A stretch of DNA of 36,514 bases from Bacillota bacterium (GTDB lineage Bacteria; Bacillota; Limnochordia; Darwinibacteriales; Darwinibacteriaceae), in contig JAAYMS010000157.1 in NCBI GenBank assembly GCA_012521295.1, forward strand, positions 1 to 36,514, read 5' to 3'. Positions 16,801 through 25,236 of the stretch are shown here, piece after piece. Both the position numbers and the translations under genes were made by a program. A model generated the notes under the pieces. It saw only the letters and a program-made list of their open reading frames with translations. It was not told the DNA's origin and did no database searches. The stretch's first letter is position 1. Every line of letters begins with the position of its first letter.

Positions 16801-16996
16801 GGATTCGAGCCTGGTGCTGCGCTTCTACGAGTACGGCAACCGCAGTTCTACCGTGGAAGTCGAGCTGGCTGCAGATCTGTCTTCTGTCGAGGAATGCAAC
16901 CTCATGGAAGAAGAGTGCGAGGCTGTGCCTTTCACAGGACGGACATTTACCTTTGATATCGATCCCTACGAGATCAAGACGTTCAAGATTAGGTGA
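13844..16996 (+). CDS. GH38 family alpha-mannosidase, cytoplasmic
   Basis: A 1050-residue retaining, metal-dependent alpha-mannosidase. The GH38 N-terminal domain starts near residue 235 with AVGHSHIDLAWWW, whose His244 and Asp246 are the expected Zn ligands. The nucleophile is Asp356 in WLPDVFGYSWAMPQI, and NQFHDILPGSSI supplies the late family histidine. The remaining ~450 residues are the mid domain and the C-terminal beta domains. An N-terminal beta domain (1-200) is typical of the bacterial/long form. No signal peptide is present. ATG 13844 follows the previous stop by 4 bp, with AGAAAGGAA overlapping that gene's end. Likely role: stripping alpha-mannose from imported oligosaccharides or N-glycan fragments. 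No frameshift or missing catalytic residue is seen. Confidence 0.94.
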   Translation: MYFTVEKADRYIVDLRPYIYEDKAKIESFKHWPENIQGAHTPEFDDSQWEDFKVGGAWGGRDQIHWFRTTVTIPEEWRDAKVALYLAVGAGETGGLRGAESLAYINGLPAQGLDVNHAEILLLPEWMEAGEFHLAIKAFSGLQNETRWFYKAELVKINEAAEDFYFRAATVLDTIRILPESDYVRTSLLNLLNSAINTTDFRRPRSPEFYASIAKANEELKQGLRELKDESGKQPVITAVGHSHIDLAWWWQIKHTREKGSRTFSTVNHLMEQYPEYHFLASQPQLYEFIKQDYPEIFERIKQRVKEGKWEVTGGMWVEPDCNVPSGESLVRQFLMGQKFMEEEFGLRSTVLWLPDVFGYSWAMPQIIKKSGHKYFMTTKISWSQYNRPAYDTFMWRGIDGTEVLTHFITTTDSPKPRFYTYNGMLNPASAVRSWEHYQQKDINDELLLAYGFGDGGGGPTKEMIETGKKMQEIPGLPEIRFGKAEPFFARLEEKVKDNPKLPIVDGELYLEYHRGTYTSQARTKRNNRLSEIMLHDVELFNALAMNEVPGHEYPQDEINENWKTVLRNQFHDILPGSSIAEVYEDADAEYAQVLGSSWEHLQTALNALASRVVMDGEKIVVFNSLSWKRSGTAILPWSDTLEGKVFVDDEGKQLEARIVETSSGKVVEIEVPNIPSFGYKAFRIQNKDEVEQIAEPTSTKTVRLDGRTIESPYYRIVLNESGQITSLFDKEADREVLPKGMAANVIEAFEDKPMYYDAWDIDIYYREKPYSVQHPVEWNVLENGPSRVVIAFEWPFLQSTIKQKMIVYADRRRIDFKTEIDWNEHQVLLKAAFPVDVRSTKATYEIQFGNVERPTHWNTSWDYAKFETCAQKWVDLSQRDYGVSLLNDCKYGHDVKDNIMRITLLKSGIEPDPNADHGHHEFTYSLLPHSGDWYEANTTQEAYELNYPLRAVYADSSAGSLPEEHSFIKVKGEGVILETVKKSEKDSSLVLRFYEYGNRSSTVEVELAADLSSVEECNLMEEECEAVPFTGRTFTFDIDPYEIKTFKIR

Positions 16997-17126
16997 GTTA
17001 TCAAGTAATTACCTGTTAAAATTGTCGGAACGGGAAAGGGATCTGTAAGGTTTTGTGGAAAACCATAGTAGTGGTATGGTAAAAAGCCCAACCATTTGAG
17101 GGTTTGGTTCGGCAAAGAGGTGAGTC
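16997..17126 (+). promoter_or_regulatory. Intergenic region with promoter and TGGT/ACCA half-sites before the regulator
   Basis: A weak promoter, TTGTGG (17053-17058) and TATGGT (17075-17080) with a 16-bp spacer, is embedded in repeated half-sites: ACCAT at 17062-17066, GGTATGGT at 17073-17080, ACCAT at 17091-17095 and GGTTTGGTT at 17101-17109. The ribosome site AAGAGGTGA follows at 17115-17123. No hairpin terminator is seen after the mannosidase, so read-through is possible. The sites are good candidates for binding by the regulator encoded next. Confidence 0.5.
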
Positions 17127-18266
17127 TTGTTGGCGACTAGAGAGACGGAATTTACTGATCGTAAGATGCTGTACAGACAAACCAAGGATTACATCCTAGA
17201 CAAGATTCAGCAGGGTATATACGGTCCGGGGGAGCTCATTCCCTCGGAACGCGAACTTGCTGAACAGCTAAACATCAGCAGATACACAGTACGCAGAGCA
17301 ATTCAAGAATTGGTGGCCGAAGGGATCCTACACCGCGTTCAGGGTAGTGGTACCTATGTGACCGAACCCACCAACAATGTGCAGCGGAGTGACACATTGG
17401 GGATTGTGATGCCTTTCTCAGATGCCGAGGTGGAAATGCTTCTCTTGAACGGCATGCAGAAAGCACTGCGTGACACCCGTTTTTCCATGACAATTCGTGG
17501 AACGGGCAACAGCGCTGTCCGCGAGTGGGATGAAGTGCAGCGTCTCAAAGAAGAAGGCGTCAGCGGCCTGATTATTATGCCTAGTGAGGAAGAAGATGGC
17601 GGCCGGAGCGCGGTGGCCCTGAAGAGAGAAGGCTTCCCCTTTGTGTTAATCGACCGCAAGGTCCCTGGCTGCGAGACTAACTGCGTCATGTCTGACAACA
17701 TCCAAGGTGGATACCTGAGTGCAAAGTATCTGTACGATCTGGGCCACCGGAAAATCGCATTCGTAAAGCATCGCAGTGACAATACCAGCAGTGCGAAGGA
17801 TCGTTTTCTTGGCTACCGTAAGGCATTCCAAGAAACAGGACTCGGTGACGGTACCCTCTTTGCCTTTGATTATCGTAATGGTGAGGAGGAACTCCAGCAG
17901 TTCCTCCTTTCTGGAGAATATACTGCTTTTATCGCTGTAAACGGCTATGTGGCGGTTGATATTATCAAGGCATGCCGAGCGACTAACTTGGTAATTCCAG
18001 ATGATCTGTCACTTATCAGTTTCGATGATCCCAGTATTCTGCATCATCTGGAGGTTTCGCTGACTACAGTCATTCAACACACTGAAATGATTGGTTATCG
18101 AGCGGTGCGCTTGCTTATCGAGGAGATCAGCAATCAAGAGAAATACGGCAGGGATTATATTAGGAGTTATACACAATGCTACTACCCTGTACGTTTGATC
18201 GAGCGTGAGTCGTGCCGCAGGCTGGATTCAACGGGAATGGAGGTGCAGCATGGGCAGAACCACTAA
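17127..18266 (+). CDS. AraR-type chimeric regulator: GntR winged helix plus LacI-type effector domain
   Basis: 379 residues. Residues about 14-80 form a GntR-type winged helix (IPSERELAEQLNISRYTVRR, then GILHRVQGSGTYV). Residues about 89-365 form a LacI/periplasmic-binding-protein fold (DTLGIVMPFSD, GVSGLIIMPSEEED, LGHRKIAFV, LSLISFDDPSILHHL, LTTVIQHTEMIGYRAV). The same domain combination occurs in Bacillus AraR, a sugar-responsive repressor. The start is TTG at 17127 (or the adjacent TTG 17130) after AAGAGGTGA. The gene overlaps the following binding-protein gene by 17 nt, so it is the first cistron of the transporter operon and probably controls it in response to an imported sugar. The effector cannot be read from sequence. 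Confidence 0.92.
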   Translation: MLATRETEFTDRKMLYRQTKDYILDKIQQGIYGPGELIPSERELAEQLNISRYTVRRAIQELVAEGILHRVQGSGTYVTEPTNNVQRSDTLGIVMPFSDAEVEMLLLNGMQKALRDTRFSMTIRGTGNSAVREWDEVQRLKEEGVSGLIIMPSEEEDGGRSAVALKREGFPFVLIDRKVPGCETNCVMSDNIQGGYLSAKYLYDLGHRKIAFVKHRSDNTSSAKDRFLGYRKAFQETGLGDGTLFAFDYRNGEEELQQFLLSGEYTAFIAVNGYVAVDIIKACRATNLVIPDDLSLISFDDPSILHHLEVSLTTVIQHTEMIGYRAVRLLIEEISNQEKYGRDYIRSYTQCYYPVRLIERESCRRLDSTGMEVQHGQNH

Positions 18267-21222
18267 AATACTACTTGGAACACTATTGCTGTTGATTTTG
18301 CCCTGGGTTGCTTCGGCTTATGCCGCTGATGACGTTAATTTCGCAGATGATATCGCTAGCTTTGAGGCAGTGATTGATTACGGGACTTATCTTGAATCCT
18401 ATCTTGCCCAGGGTGCTGGCCGCCCAAATCGCCAGGTCTACGTGTTTGGAGACCGGTATTCTTCGACCAACATGGATGTGGAGTTGGTCTATTCTGAGGA
18501 GTACAACGGCTATGCTGTATACACGGGCGAGTGGGGCTACATTGAATGGGATGTTTACGTATCAGAACCAGGCCTGTACAACATAGAGCTCGCTTATTAC
18601 CCTGTTGAGGGTAGAGGCACTGCTATTGAGAGATCAATCGAAATAAACGGCGAGCCTCCATTTGAAGGGGCGAGCTATCTTTCTTTCTCTCGGGTTTGGG
18701 GTAGTGCAGAAGATATCCGCATGGATAACCAAGGTAATGAACTGCGTCCTGCTCAAAAGGAGTATCCGATGTGGCGGACCGCAGTTTTGTCTGATTCGAT
18801 GGGCAGCTATGCTGAGCCCTATCTGTTTTATTTCAACGAGGGAAGAAATACTATCCGTTTGGTTTCTCGCAGGGAACCGATGCTCATCCATCACCTACGT
18901 CTTTTCCAGGTGGAGATGCCCCCAACCTACGCGGAGCTTGTAGAACAGTACAAGCAGCGGGGTTATAAAGAAGCTCAAGGGGTCTTCATTAAGCTGCAGG
19001 AACGGGATTCTACTTACCGATCCGAATCTACTTTGGCACCTACGTTTGACCATGGTGACCCGACTTTGGAACCATATGATCCAGTTTTGATGCGCCTCAA
19101 CGCCATTGGCGGGGACAGCTGGAACCAGAGTGGGCAGTGGGTGCGCTGGGACTTTGAGGTACCCCAGTCTGGCCTTTACAAGATCGGCATCAAAGCTAAG
19201 CAGAATCTCTACCGCGGTTCTTTCAGTAACCGCCGTATCTACATTGACGACAAGGTCCTCTTTGAAGAGATGTCTGCGGTGCGTTTCCCGTACTCGTCTG
19301 TTTATGACATGTACGTTCTAGGTGGAGATGAAGACCCATACCTAGTCTACCTAGAAGAAGGCTCCCACAGCATCACCATGGAAGTCGTTTTGGGCGACAT
19401 GGTCGATGTGATCCGGACTGTCGAGCAAAGCGTGTATGATCTTAACTCGATTTACCGTCAGATTGTGATGATTACATCGCCGACGCCGGACCCAATGCGG
19501 ACTTACGAATTACCTAAGCGCATTCCTGGGCTCTTGGACAACATGCTCGTTCAGGCCGACATTGTAGAAGAGGTTGCCGACGCTCTAGAAGCATATACGG
19601 GTCAGAAGGGCGGAGCCACTGTTGTACTCAGAGACCTTTCGCGTCAGCTCCGCACGTTGGTCCAAGATCCCGACTCGATTCCACGGCGTCTGTCGGAGTT
19701 TCGAGACAATCTCGGTTCGTTGGGGACTTGGCTTTTAGACGTGCGCAAACAGCCTTTGGTTGTTGACTACTTGGTGGTCGCTTCACCTGAACAGGAAATG
19801 CCCAATGCATCAGCTTCTTTCGGTCAGCGGATGGGTCATGAAGTAAGAGCACTTGCATCCTCTTATACTCACGACTACACAAAGGTGGGCGACGTTTACG
19901 AAGGTGACGCCGAACCACTAACCGTTTGGATCGGCTGGGGCCGTGACCAAGCGCAGATATTGAAACGGCTGATTGAAAATGACTTTACACCAAAGACCGG
20001 AATTCCGGTAAACCTAGAACTGGTCAGCATGGGAGTACTCCTGCCGGCAACGCTGGCAGGAAGAGGCCCTGACGTGGCAATGGGTGTAAGTACTGCCCAA
20101 CCCATGAACTTTGCATTCCGTGGTGGGGTAGTTGACCTGAGTACAATGCCTGGCTTTGACGAAGTGAAAGAGCGGTTTATGCACAGCGCAATCGTACCGT
20201 TCATGTTCCGAGACAGCGTATATGCTCTTCCAGACCAGCAATCGTTCTTGATGCTGTTCTATCGCGCTGACATTCTGAAAGAGCTGGGGCTTGAAATCCC
20301 TCAAACCTGGGACGACGTGCTGGATATCATTCCTGTACTGCAGAAGCGCAATATGGACTTCGGCTTGCCGTTCTCGGTGCCAGCAAAAGCCATGAGTTCC
20401 TCCATCGGTGACGTCAGCTCGACCATGGGAAGTCTGTCGTCCAGTGGTGGGGTGCTGAACCTCTTAATGTTCATGTACCAGAAGGATCAGGAGCTGTTTA
20501 TTGAAGACGGTATTGCTACCAACCTTGATCATGAGGCAGCTGTAGAAGCCTTTACGCTCTGGACCGAGCTGTACGAACTGTACAAACTGCCGCTCGATTA
20601 CAACGCATCTAACCGTTTCCGGATGGGCGATATGCCTCTGGTTATTGCAAGTTACGGCTTATACAACGAGCTGCAGGTATTCGCACCTGAACTGCGGGGC
20701 AAATGGGGCTTCACATTGGTGCCTGGTACTCTCAAAGAAGATGGTACCATCGACCGTTCTGCACCAGCAGCTGTGGGCCAGACCGGCAGCATGATCATGG
20801 CAGCCTCGGACAAGGTTGAAGAGGGCTGGGAGTTCCTCAAATGGTGGACCAGTACTGAAACTCAGATTGAGTTTGGACGCCAGATTGAAAGTACGCTTGG
20901 CGTTGCTGGTCGCTATGCAACTGCTAATGTAGAGGCACTGGCTGGCCTACCATGGTCGGTAGAAGAGTATCAGAAGCTGATGGCCCAGTGGCAATGGGTG
21001 CGCGGTGTTCCTGAAGTACCAGGTGGCTATATGATCGGACGCTACCTAGACAACGCTTTCAGACAGGTTGTTTACAACAACAAACCCGCACGGGATATTC
21101 TGGTCGACTATAATCGGTTGATCAACGAGGAAATCCAACGCAAGCGGGAAGAGTTCAGCTTACCCACTGAATTCGACGATCTACCTGAAGAATACCGCAA
21201 GCTCTACTGGGTTGAGCAGTGA
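18250..21222 (+). CDS. Multidomain extracellular solute-binding protein with two N-terminal CBM-like modules
   Basis: 990 residues, more than twice the usual size of a sugar-binding protein. Residues 1-25 are a cleavable signal peptide without a lipobox Cys. Two beta-sandwich, CBM6/35-like modules follow (about 60-220 and 255-380), marked by WGYIEWDVYVSEPGLYNIEL and QWVRWDFEVPQSGLYKIGI. A helical linker covers 420-510. The C-terminal ~430 residues are a family 1 binding-protein domain: LLPATLAGRGPDVAMG, PFMFRDSVYALPDQQSFLML and GLEIPQTWDDVLDIIPVLQ. ATG 18250 is preceded by GGAGGTG; a frame opening at 18205 would lack a signal peptide. I infer that the extra modules hold a polymer or long oligosaccharide for the two following permeases. 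Confidence 0.87.
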   Translation: MGRTTKILLGTLLLLILPWVASAYAADDVNFADDIASFEAVIDYGTYLESYLAQGAGRPNRQVYVFGDRYSSTNMDVELVYSEEYNGYAVYTGEWGYIEWDVYVSEPGLYNIELAYYPVEGRGTAIERSIEINGEPPFEGASYLSFSRVWGSAEDIRMDNQGNELRPAQKEYPMWRTAVLSDSMGSYAEPYLFYFNEGRNTIRLVSRREPMLIHHLRLFQVEMPPTYAELVEQYKQRGYKEAQGVFIKLQERDSTYRSESTLAPTFDHGDPTLEPYDPVLMRLNAIGGDSWNQSGQWVRWDFEVPQSGLYKIGIKAKQNLYRGSFSNRRIYIDDKVLFEEMSAVRFPYSSVYDMYVLGGDEDPYLVYLEEGSHSITMEVVLGDMVDVIRTVEQSVYDLNSIYRQIVMITSPTPDPMRTYELPKRIPGLLDNMLVQADIVEEVADALEAYTGQKGGATVVLRDLSRQLRTLVQDPDSIPRRLSEFRDNLGSLGTWLLDVRKQPLVVDYLVVASPEQEMPNASASFGQRMGHEVRALASSYTHDYTKVGDVYEGDAEPLTVWIGWGRDQAQILKRLIENDFTPKTGIPVNLELVSMGVLLPATLAGRGPDVAMGVSTAQPMNFAFRGGVVDLSTMPGFDEVKERFMHSAIVPFMFRDSVYALPDQQSFLMLFYRADILKELGLEIPQTWDDVLDIIPVLQKRNMDFGLPFSVPAKAMSSSIGDVSSTMGSLSSSGGVLNLLMFMYQKDQELFIEDGIATNLDHEAAVEAFTLWTELYELYKLPLDYNASNRFRMGDMPLVIASYGLYNELQVFAPELRGKWGFTLVPGTLKEDGTIDRSAPAAVGQTGSMIMAASDKVEEGWEFLKWWTSTETQIEFGRQIESTLGVAGRYATANVEALAGLPWSVEEYQKLMAQWQWVRGVPEVPGGYMIGRYLDNAFRQVVYNNKPARDILVDYNRLINEEIQRKREEFSLPTEFDDLPEEYRKLYWVEQ

Positions 21223-21233
21223 GGGGGGATATA

Positions 21234-22187
21234 ATGGCGTCTATGCCTGAAAGACAAGTGAGCACTCAGGCCGTTTATCGGCCTGAGAGCAAGCTTGGTC
21301 AATTATGGAAGCGCATCAAGCAAAACAAAGTTTCATACTTCTTCGTTGCACCGTACGGAATTCTGTTTTTCATGTTTACCGTTTTGCCTGTTGCGGTGGC
21401 GATTTACTTGAGTTTCACCCACTACAACATGCTGCAGCCTCCCCGGTGGGTGGGCTGGGAAAACTACCTGCGGCTCCTGCTCGCAGACGATATTTTCCTG
21501 ATAGCGGTCAAGAATACCTTTGTGTTTGCAGTGGTAACGGGGCCTTTGAGCTACCTGGCCAGCTTCGTGTTTGCTTGGTTGATCAATGAGTTGAAGCCAA
21601 GAATTAGGGCTTTCTTGACTCTGCTTCTATATGCTCCGTCTATCTCCGGAAGCTTGTACTTGATCTGGACCATCATGTTTAGTGGAGACTCTTATGGTTT
21701 CATTAACTCCCGTCTCCTTTACCTGGGTATCGTTAAGGAGCCTATACAGTTCCTGACAGACCCAAAGTGGATGATGTCCGTTGTGATCATCGTAGTATTG
21801 TGGATGAGTTTGGGAACCAGTTTCTTAGCTTTCATTGCAGGCCTTCAGGGTATCGACTCGAGCTTGTATGAAGCAGCCGCCGTGGACGGAATCAGAAACC
21901 GCTGGCAGGAACTGTTCTTCATCACGCTGCCTCAAATGAGGGGCTATCTGATGTTCGGTGCCATTATGGCCATTACTAGTTCCTTTGCTGCTGCGGAGCA
22001 GATCATCCCACTGGTCGGTTTCCCCAGTACGGATTACGCAGGACACACAATCGTGGCACACTTGATCGACTATGGTAATGTCCGGTTTGAAATGGGTATG
22101 GCTTCGGCTATTGCGGTTATCTTGTTCTTTACCATGGTCATATCACAGAGGCTTGTGCAGCGCCTGCTTGATAAGATCGGGACCTGA
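21234..22187 (+). CDS. Sugar ABC transporter permease (UgpA/LacF-type), pair 1
   Basis: 317 residues with an N-terminal cytoplasmic stretch and about six transmembrane helices, the first at PYGILFFMFTVLPVAVAIYL. The EAA loop is LYEAAAVDGIRNRWQELFFI followed by TLPQMRG. It belongs to the binding-protein-dependent carbohydrate permeases (MalF/UgpA side). ATG 21234 follows GAGGGGGG by 5-6 nt; the GTG at 21219 overlaps the previous stop and is less well placed. It pairs with the next gene. No ATPase is encoded nearby, so a shared MsmX/UgpC-like ATPase elsewhere is assumed. Confidence 0.93.
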   Translation: MASMPERQVSTQAVYRPESKLGQLWKRIKQNKVSYFFVAPYGILFFMFTVLPVAVAIYLSFTHYNMLQPPRWVGWENYLRLLLADDIFLIAVKNTFVFAVVTGPLSYLASFVFAWLINELKPRIRAFLTLLLYAPSISGSLYLIWTIMFSGDSYGFINSRLLYLGIVKEPIQFLTDPKWMMSVVIIVVLWMSLGTSFLAFIAGLQGIDSSLYEAAAVDGIRNRWQELFFITLPQMRGYLMFGAIMAITSSFAAAEQIIPLVGFPSTDYAGHTIVAHLIDYGNVRFEMGMASAIAVILFFTMVISQRLVQRLLDKIGT

Positions 22188-22199
22188 GGAGGGACAGTC

Positions 22200-23072
22200 G
22201 TGATCAGACGTTTAAGACAAAAATTCTGGACCACCAAACCAACCCGTTCCTTCGGGGGAGACTTGGCCGTTCTCCTCTTCATCGCGGCTGCGGCAGCGTT
22301 TTCGGCTCTGCCTCTGGTATATGCTATTTCTAACGCGTTCAAACCCCTAAACGAGCTGTTTCTCTGGCCGCCGCAGTTCTTCGTGCGGAACCCAACCATG
22401 GCAAACTTCTATGACCTCTTGGTTCTGATGTCCAGTTCGTGGGTTCCATTTTCCCGCTACCTGGTGAACACACTTGTTATCACATTGGGAGGTACAGTTG
22501 GCCACGTTGTTTTGGCATCGCTAGCAGCTTATGCCCTCGCCAAACATGACTTTCCCGGCAGCAAGTGGATGTTTTCAGTAGTCGTTTTGTCGCTGATGTT
22601 CGCAAAGCAGGTTACGGCTATTCCGAACTACCTAATTACTTCAGTTCTCGGTCTAGTTGACACTCATTGGGCAATTATCTTACCTGCTTGGGCCATGAGC
22701 TTGGGGTTGTTTTTGATGAAACAGTTCATCGAAGCCATGATCCCCGATGCGCTGCTCGAATCGGCACGTATCGAGGGTGCCAGCGAATGGACAATTTTCT
22801 GGAAGATCGTTATGCCTAACGTTCGGCCGGGTTGGCTGACCTTGATTATTCTTTCGTTCCAGGCATTGTGGGGCGAAACGGGCGGACAGTTCATTTATAG
22901 TGAGCAGTTGAAGACGCTCCCTTACGCCCTGAGTCAGATTGTTTCCGGAGGTATCGCCCGTGCGGGTGTAGCCGCAGCAGTGGGTGTGATCATGATGATA
23001 CTTCCAATTACAGTATTCGTCATTAACCAAAGCAAAGTCATCGAAACAATGGGTGCTTCCGGTATCAAGTAA
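22200..23072 (+). CDS. Carbohydrate ABC transporter permease (UgpE/MalG-type), pair 1
   Basis: 290 residues, about six transmembrane helices, and an EAA loop ESARIEGASEWTIFWKIVMP followed by NVRPG. The segment YLVNTLVITLGGTVGHVVLA and the fragment YALAKHDFPG are typical of the MalG/UgpE partner permease. GTG 22200 is preceded by GAGGAGGGA and starts 12 bp after the previous stop. It forms the heterodimeric channel with the preceding permease. Confidence 0.93.
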   Translation: MIRRLRQKFWTTKPTRSFGGDLAVLLFIAAAAAFSALPLVYAISNAFKPLNELFLWPPQFFVRNPTMANFYDLLVLMSSSWVPFSRYLVNTLVITLGGTVGHVVLASLAAYALAKHDFPGSKWMFSVVVLSLMFAKQVTAIPNYLITSVLGLVDTHWAIILPAWAMSLGLFLMKQFIEAMIPDALLESARIEGASEWTIFWKIVMPNVRPGWLTLIILSFQALWGETGGQFIYSEQLKTLPYALSQIVSGGIARAGVAAAVGVIMMILPITVFVINQSKVIETMGASGIK

Positions 23073-23095
23073 TCGATGGTGATGGGGGGTTTATT

Positions 23096-25219
23096 GTGAA
23101 ACAGATTCGGTTGAAAATCCTATGGACTGCTGTACTGGTACTGATTGTCCTGGCACAGCCTGTGGCTTTTGCTCAGGACAGCTATACCTACACCGAAGAT
23201 AGGGAAGCCGCCCCTGGCCCAGCGGTATACCGGAATGTGCTCGAGGTGTTCGGTGAGGATCTAGGAATCGGTGCCCTGAAAGAACCGCAGGACTTGTTCG
23301 TCCTCCAGGATAACCTGGTCTACGTGGCAGACACTGGCAATAATCGCATTGTTGTTCTTGACAAATACCTGCGGTTGGTTCGCACCATTTCTACCTTTGA
23401 TAACAACGGTGTAGAAGATCGTTTTGCTTCACCACAGGGCCTATTCGTTGCCGACGATGGCACACTCTACGTGGCGGACTACGGGAAGAATCGGGTAGTA
23501 GTGTTAGACAGCAGCGATCAGCTGATCCGGACCATCGAGAATCCTACAGACCAGGAACTCATTCCGGCGAACTTCCGTTTTCGCCCGAAAAAAGTGGTCG
23601 CAGATCGGGTCGGACGGGTATATGTAATTGCTGAAGGTGTCCTTGAGGGTTTGATGGAGTTTGACGAACAGGGTGTTTTCAGTGGATACATTGGTGCACC
23701 GCCTGTAAGGCCTAGTTTGTGGGAATACTTCTGGCGCCAGATTATGACTGACGCGCAGAAGGAAAGGTCTGTCTTATTTATTCCTACTGAATACAGTAAC
23801 ACTGATATTGACGAAAAAGGTTTTATCTACACAACTGTAGCCGGAGGAGGCACCGAGCGCTCTGCGATCATCCGCCGACTTAACCCAGCGGGTGAAGATG
23901 TGCTGCGCCGCAATGGATTCTTCGATCCGATGGGCGATGTCGATTATATTCTCGCCGGTGAGATTCGGGGCGCTACCATCACAGGCCGCTCCAGCCTTCA
24001 GGATATTGTTGTCTGGAAAAACGGTATCTACTCGGTTGTAGATCTGACTAGAGGCCGTGTCTTCACTTATGATGACAACGGCAACATGCTCTTTGCTTTT
24101 GGGGCTCCTGTCTTTGAGCGGAATGCCTTCCGCACGCCGGCAGCGTTGGAGTACTTGGACGACAAACTGCTTGTCTTGGATCGCCGTCTAAACATGATCA
24201 CGATGCTGGAGCCAACCGATTATGCTCTCTCTATTTTTAGAGCGATTGAGCTGTATCAACAAGGTGATTACGATGGCTCAGCCGACGTGTGGCGTGAGGT
24301 CCTCAAGCAGAATCCCAACCTAGACCTGGCTTACAGCGGTATCGGCCGTGCGCTTCTGCGCCAAGGTGAGTATCGCGGGGCCATGGATTATTACAAGCTG
24401 GGTAGTGATCGTGAAGGATATGCGCAGGCTTTGGCTCTGTACCGTCGTGAATGGATCAATGCCAATTTCTCGTATATCATGACCGGTATTGTAGCAGCAG
24501 CGATCGCCCTTTACGTGATCGGACTGGTACGGCGCCGCCGCCGTGCTCGCATGGGTTATGTAGGTTTGGCTTACACAGTCAGCGAGAACAAGTTCGTCGC
24601 ATACCTGCAGAAACTCAAATATGCGCTGCACGTCATTGTCCGTCCTGGTGATGGTTTCTGGGATCTGAAACATGAAAAACGTGGTGACTTGTGGTCTGCC
24701 ACAACCATTCTGGCGCTGGTTATGCTCACGTTTATTCTGGCGCGGCAGTACACCGGCTTCCCCTTCAACATGGCGGATCCCCGTGAAATGAACATCTACA
24801 TGGAAATCGCCAGCGTGCTAGTACCGTTCTTCTTGTGGTGCGGAGTAAACCTTGCCCTCACCAGCATTATGGACGGAAAGGGTTCGTTTAGAGAAATCTA
24901 TATCACAACAGCATACGCACTTGTGCCAATCATACTCATTCATGCACCACTAATCCTGGTCAGCCGGGTAATCACACTCGACGAGGGTGCGTTCTATTAC
25001 GTGTTCCAGGTGTTCGCAGTGATTTGGGCAGTATTCTTGCTGCTCGTCGGCATGAGTGTCATTCATGACTACCGTTTTGGAAAGAACATCTTTACAAGCG
25101 GGTTAACTGTCGTTGGCATCGGCGTAGTAATCTTCTTGGCACTGCTGTTTGTGAACGTCTTAGCCCAACTTCTTGGTTTCGTCGATACGATTTGGACCGA
25201 AGTAACATTTAGGATATAA
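23096..25219 (+). CDS. NHL-propeller/TPR/Yip1-domain membrane protein in the transporter operon
   Basis: 707 residues. Residues 1-26 are a cleavable signal peptide. Residues about 60-370 form an NHL-type beta-propeller with repeats such as LVYVADTGNNRIVVLDKYLR and LYVADYGKNRVVVLDSSDQ. Residues about 378-435 look like TPR helices (AIELYQQGDYDGSADVWREV, GRALLRQGEYRGAMDYY). A transmembrane helix at 459-478 ends in a very basic RRRRRARMG stretch, followed by a cytoplasmic segment. Residues about 530-695 hold five more hydrophobic segments of Yip1 type. So the propeller and TPR face the periplasm and the Yip1 part lies in the inner membrane. The gene sits between permease pair 1 and the DUF5696-like gene. 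It could be a scaffold or accessory of the transporters; no function is assigned. Confidence 0.8.
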   Translation: MKQIRLKILWTAVLVLIVLAQPVAFAQDSYTYTEDREAAPGPAVYRNVLEVFGEDLGIGALKEPQDLFVLQDNLVYVADTGNNRIVVLDKYLRLVRTISTFDNNGVEDRFASPQGLFVADDGTLYVADYGKNRVVVLDSSDQLIRTIENPTDQELIPANFRFRPKKVVADRVGRVYVIAEGVLEGLMEFDEQGVFSGYIGAPPVRPSLWEYFWRQIMTDAQKERSVLFIPTEYSNTDIDEKGFIYTTVAGGGTERSAIIRRLNPAGEDVLRRNGFFDPMGDVDYILAGEIRGATITGRSSLQDIVVWKNGIYSVVDLTRGRVFTYDDNGNMLFAFGAPVFERNAFRTPAALEYLDDKLLVLDRRLNMITMLEPTDYALSIFRAIELYQQGDYDGSADVWREVLKQNPNLDLAYSGIGRALLRQGEYRGAMDYYKLGSDREGYAQALALYRREWINANFSYIMTGIVAAAIALYVIGLVRRRRRARMGYVGLAYTVSENKFVAYLQKLKYALHVIVRPGDGFWDLKHEKRGDLWSATTILALVMLTFILARQYTGFPFNMADPREMNIYMEIASVLVPFFLWCGVNLALTSIMDGKGSFREIYITTAYALVPIILIHAPLILVSRVITLDEGAFYYVFQVFAVIWAVFLLLVGMSVIHDYRFGKNIFTSGLTVVGIGVVIFLALLFVNVLAQLLGFVDTIWTEVTFRI

Positions 25220-25236
25220 GGGGGTTAGCACGTACG

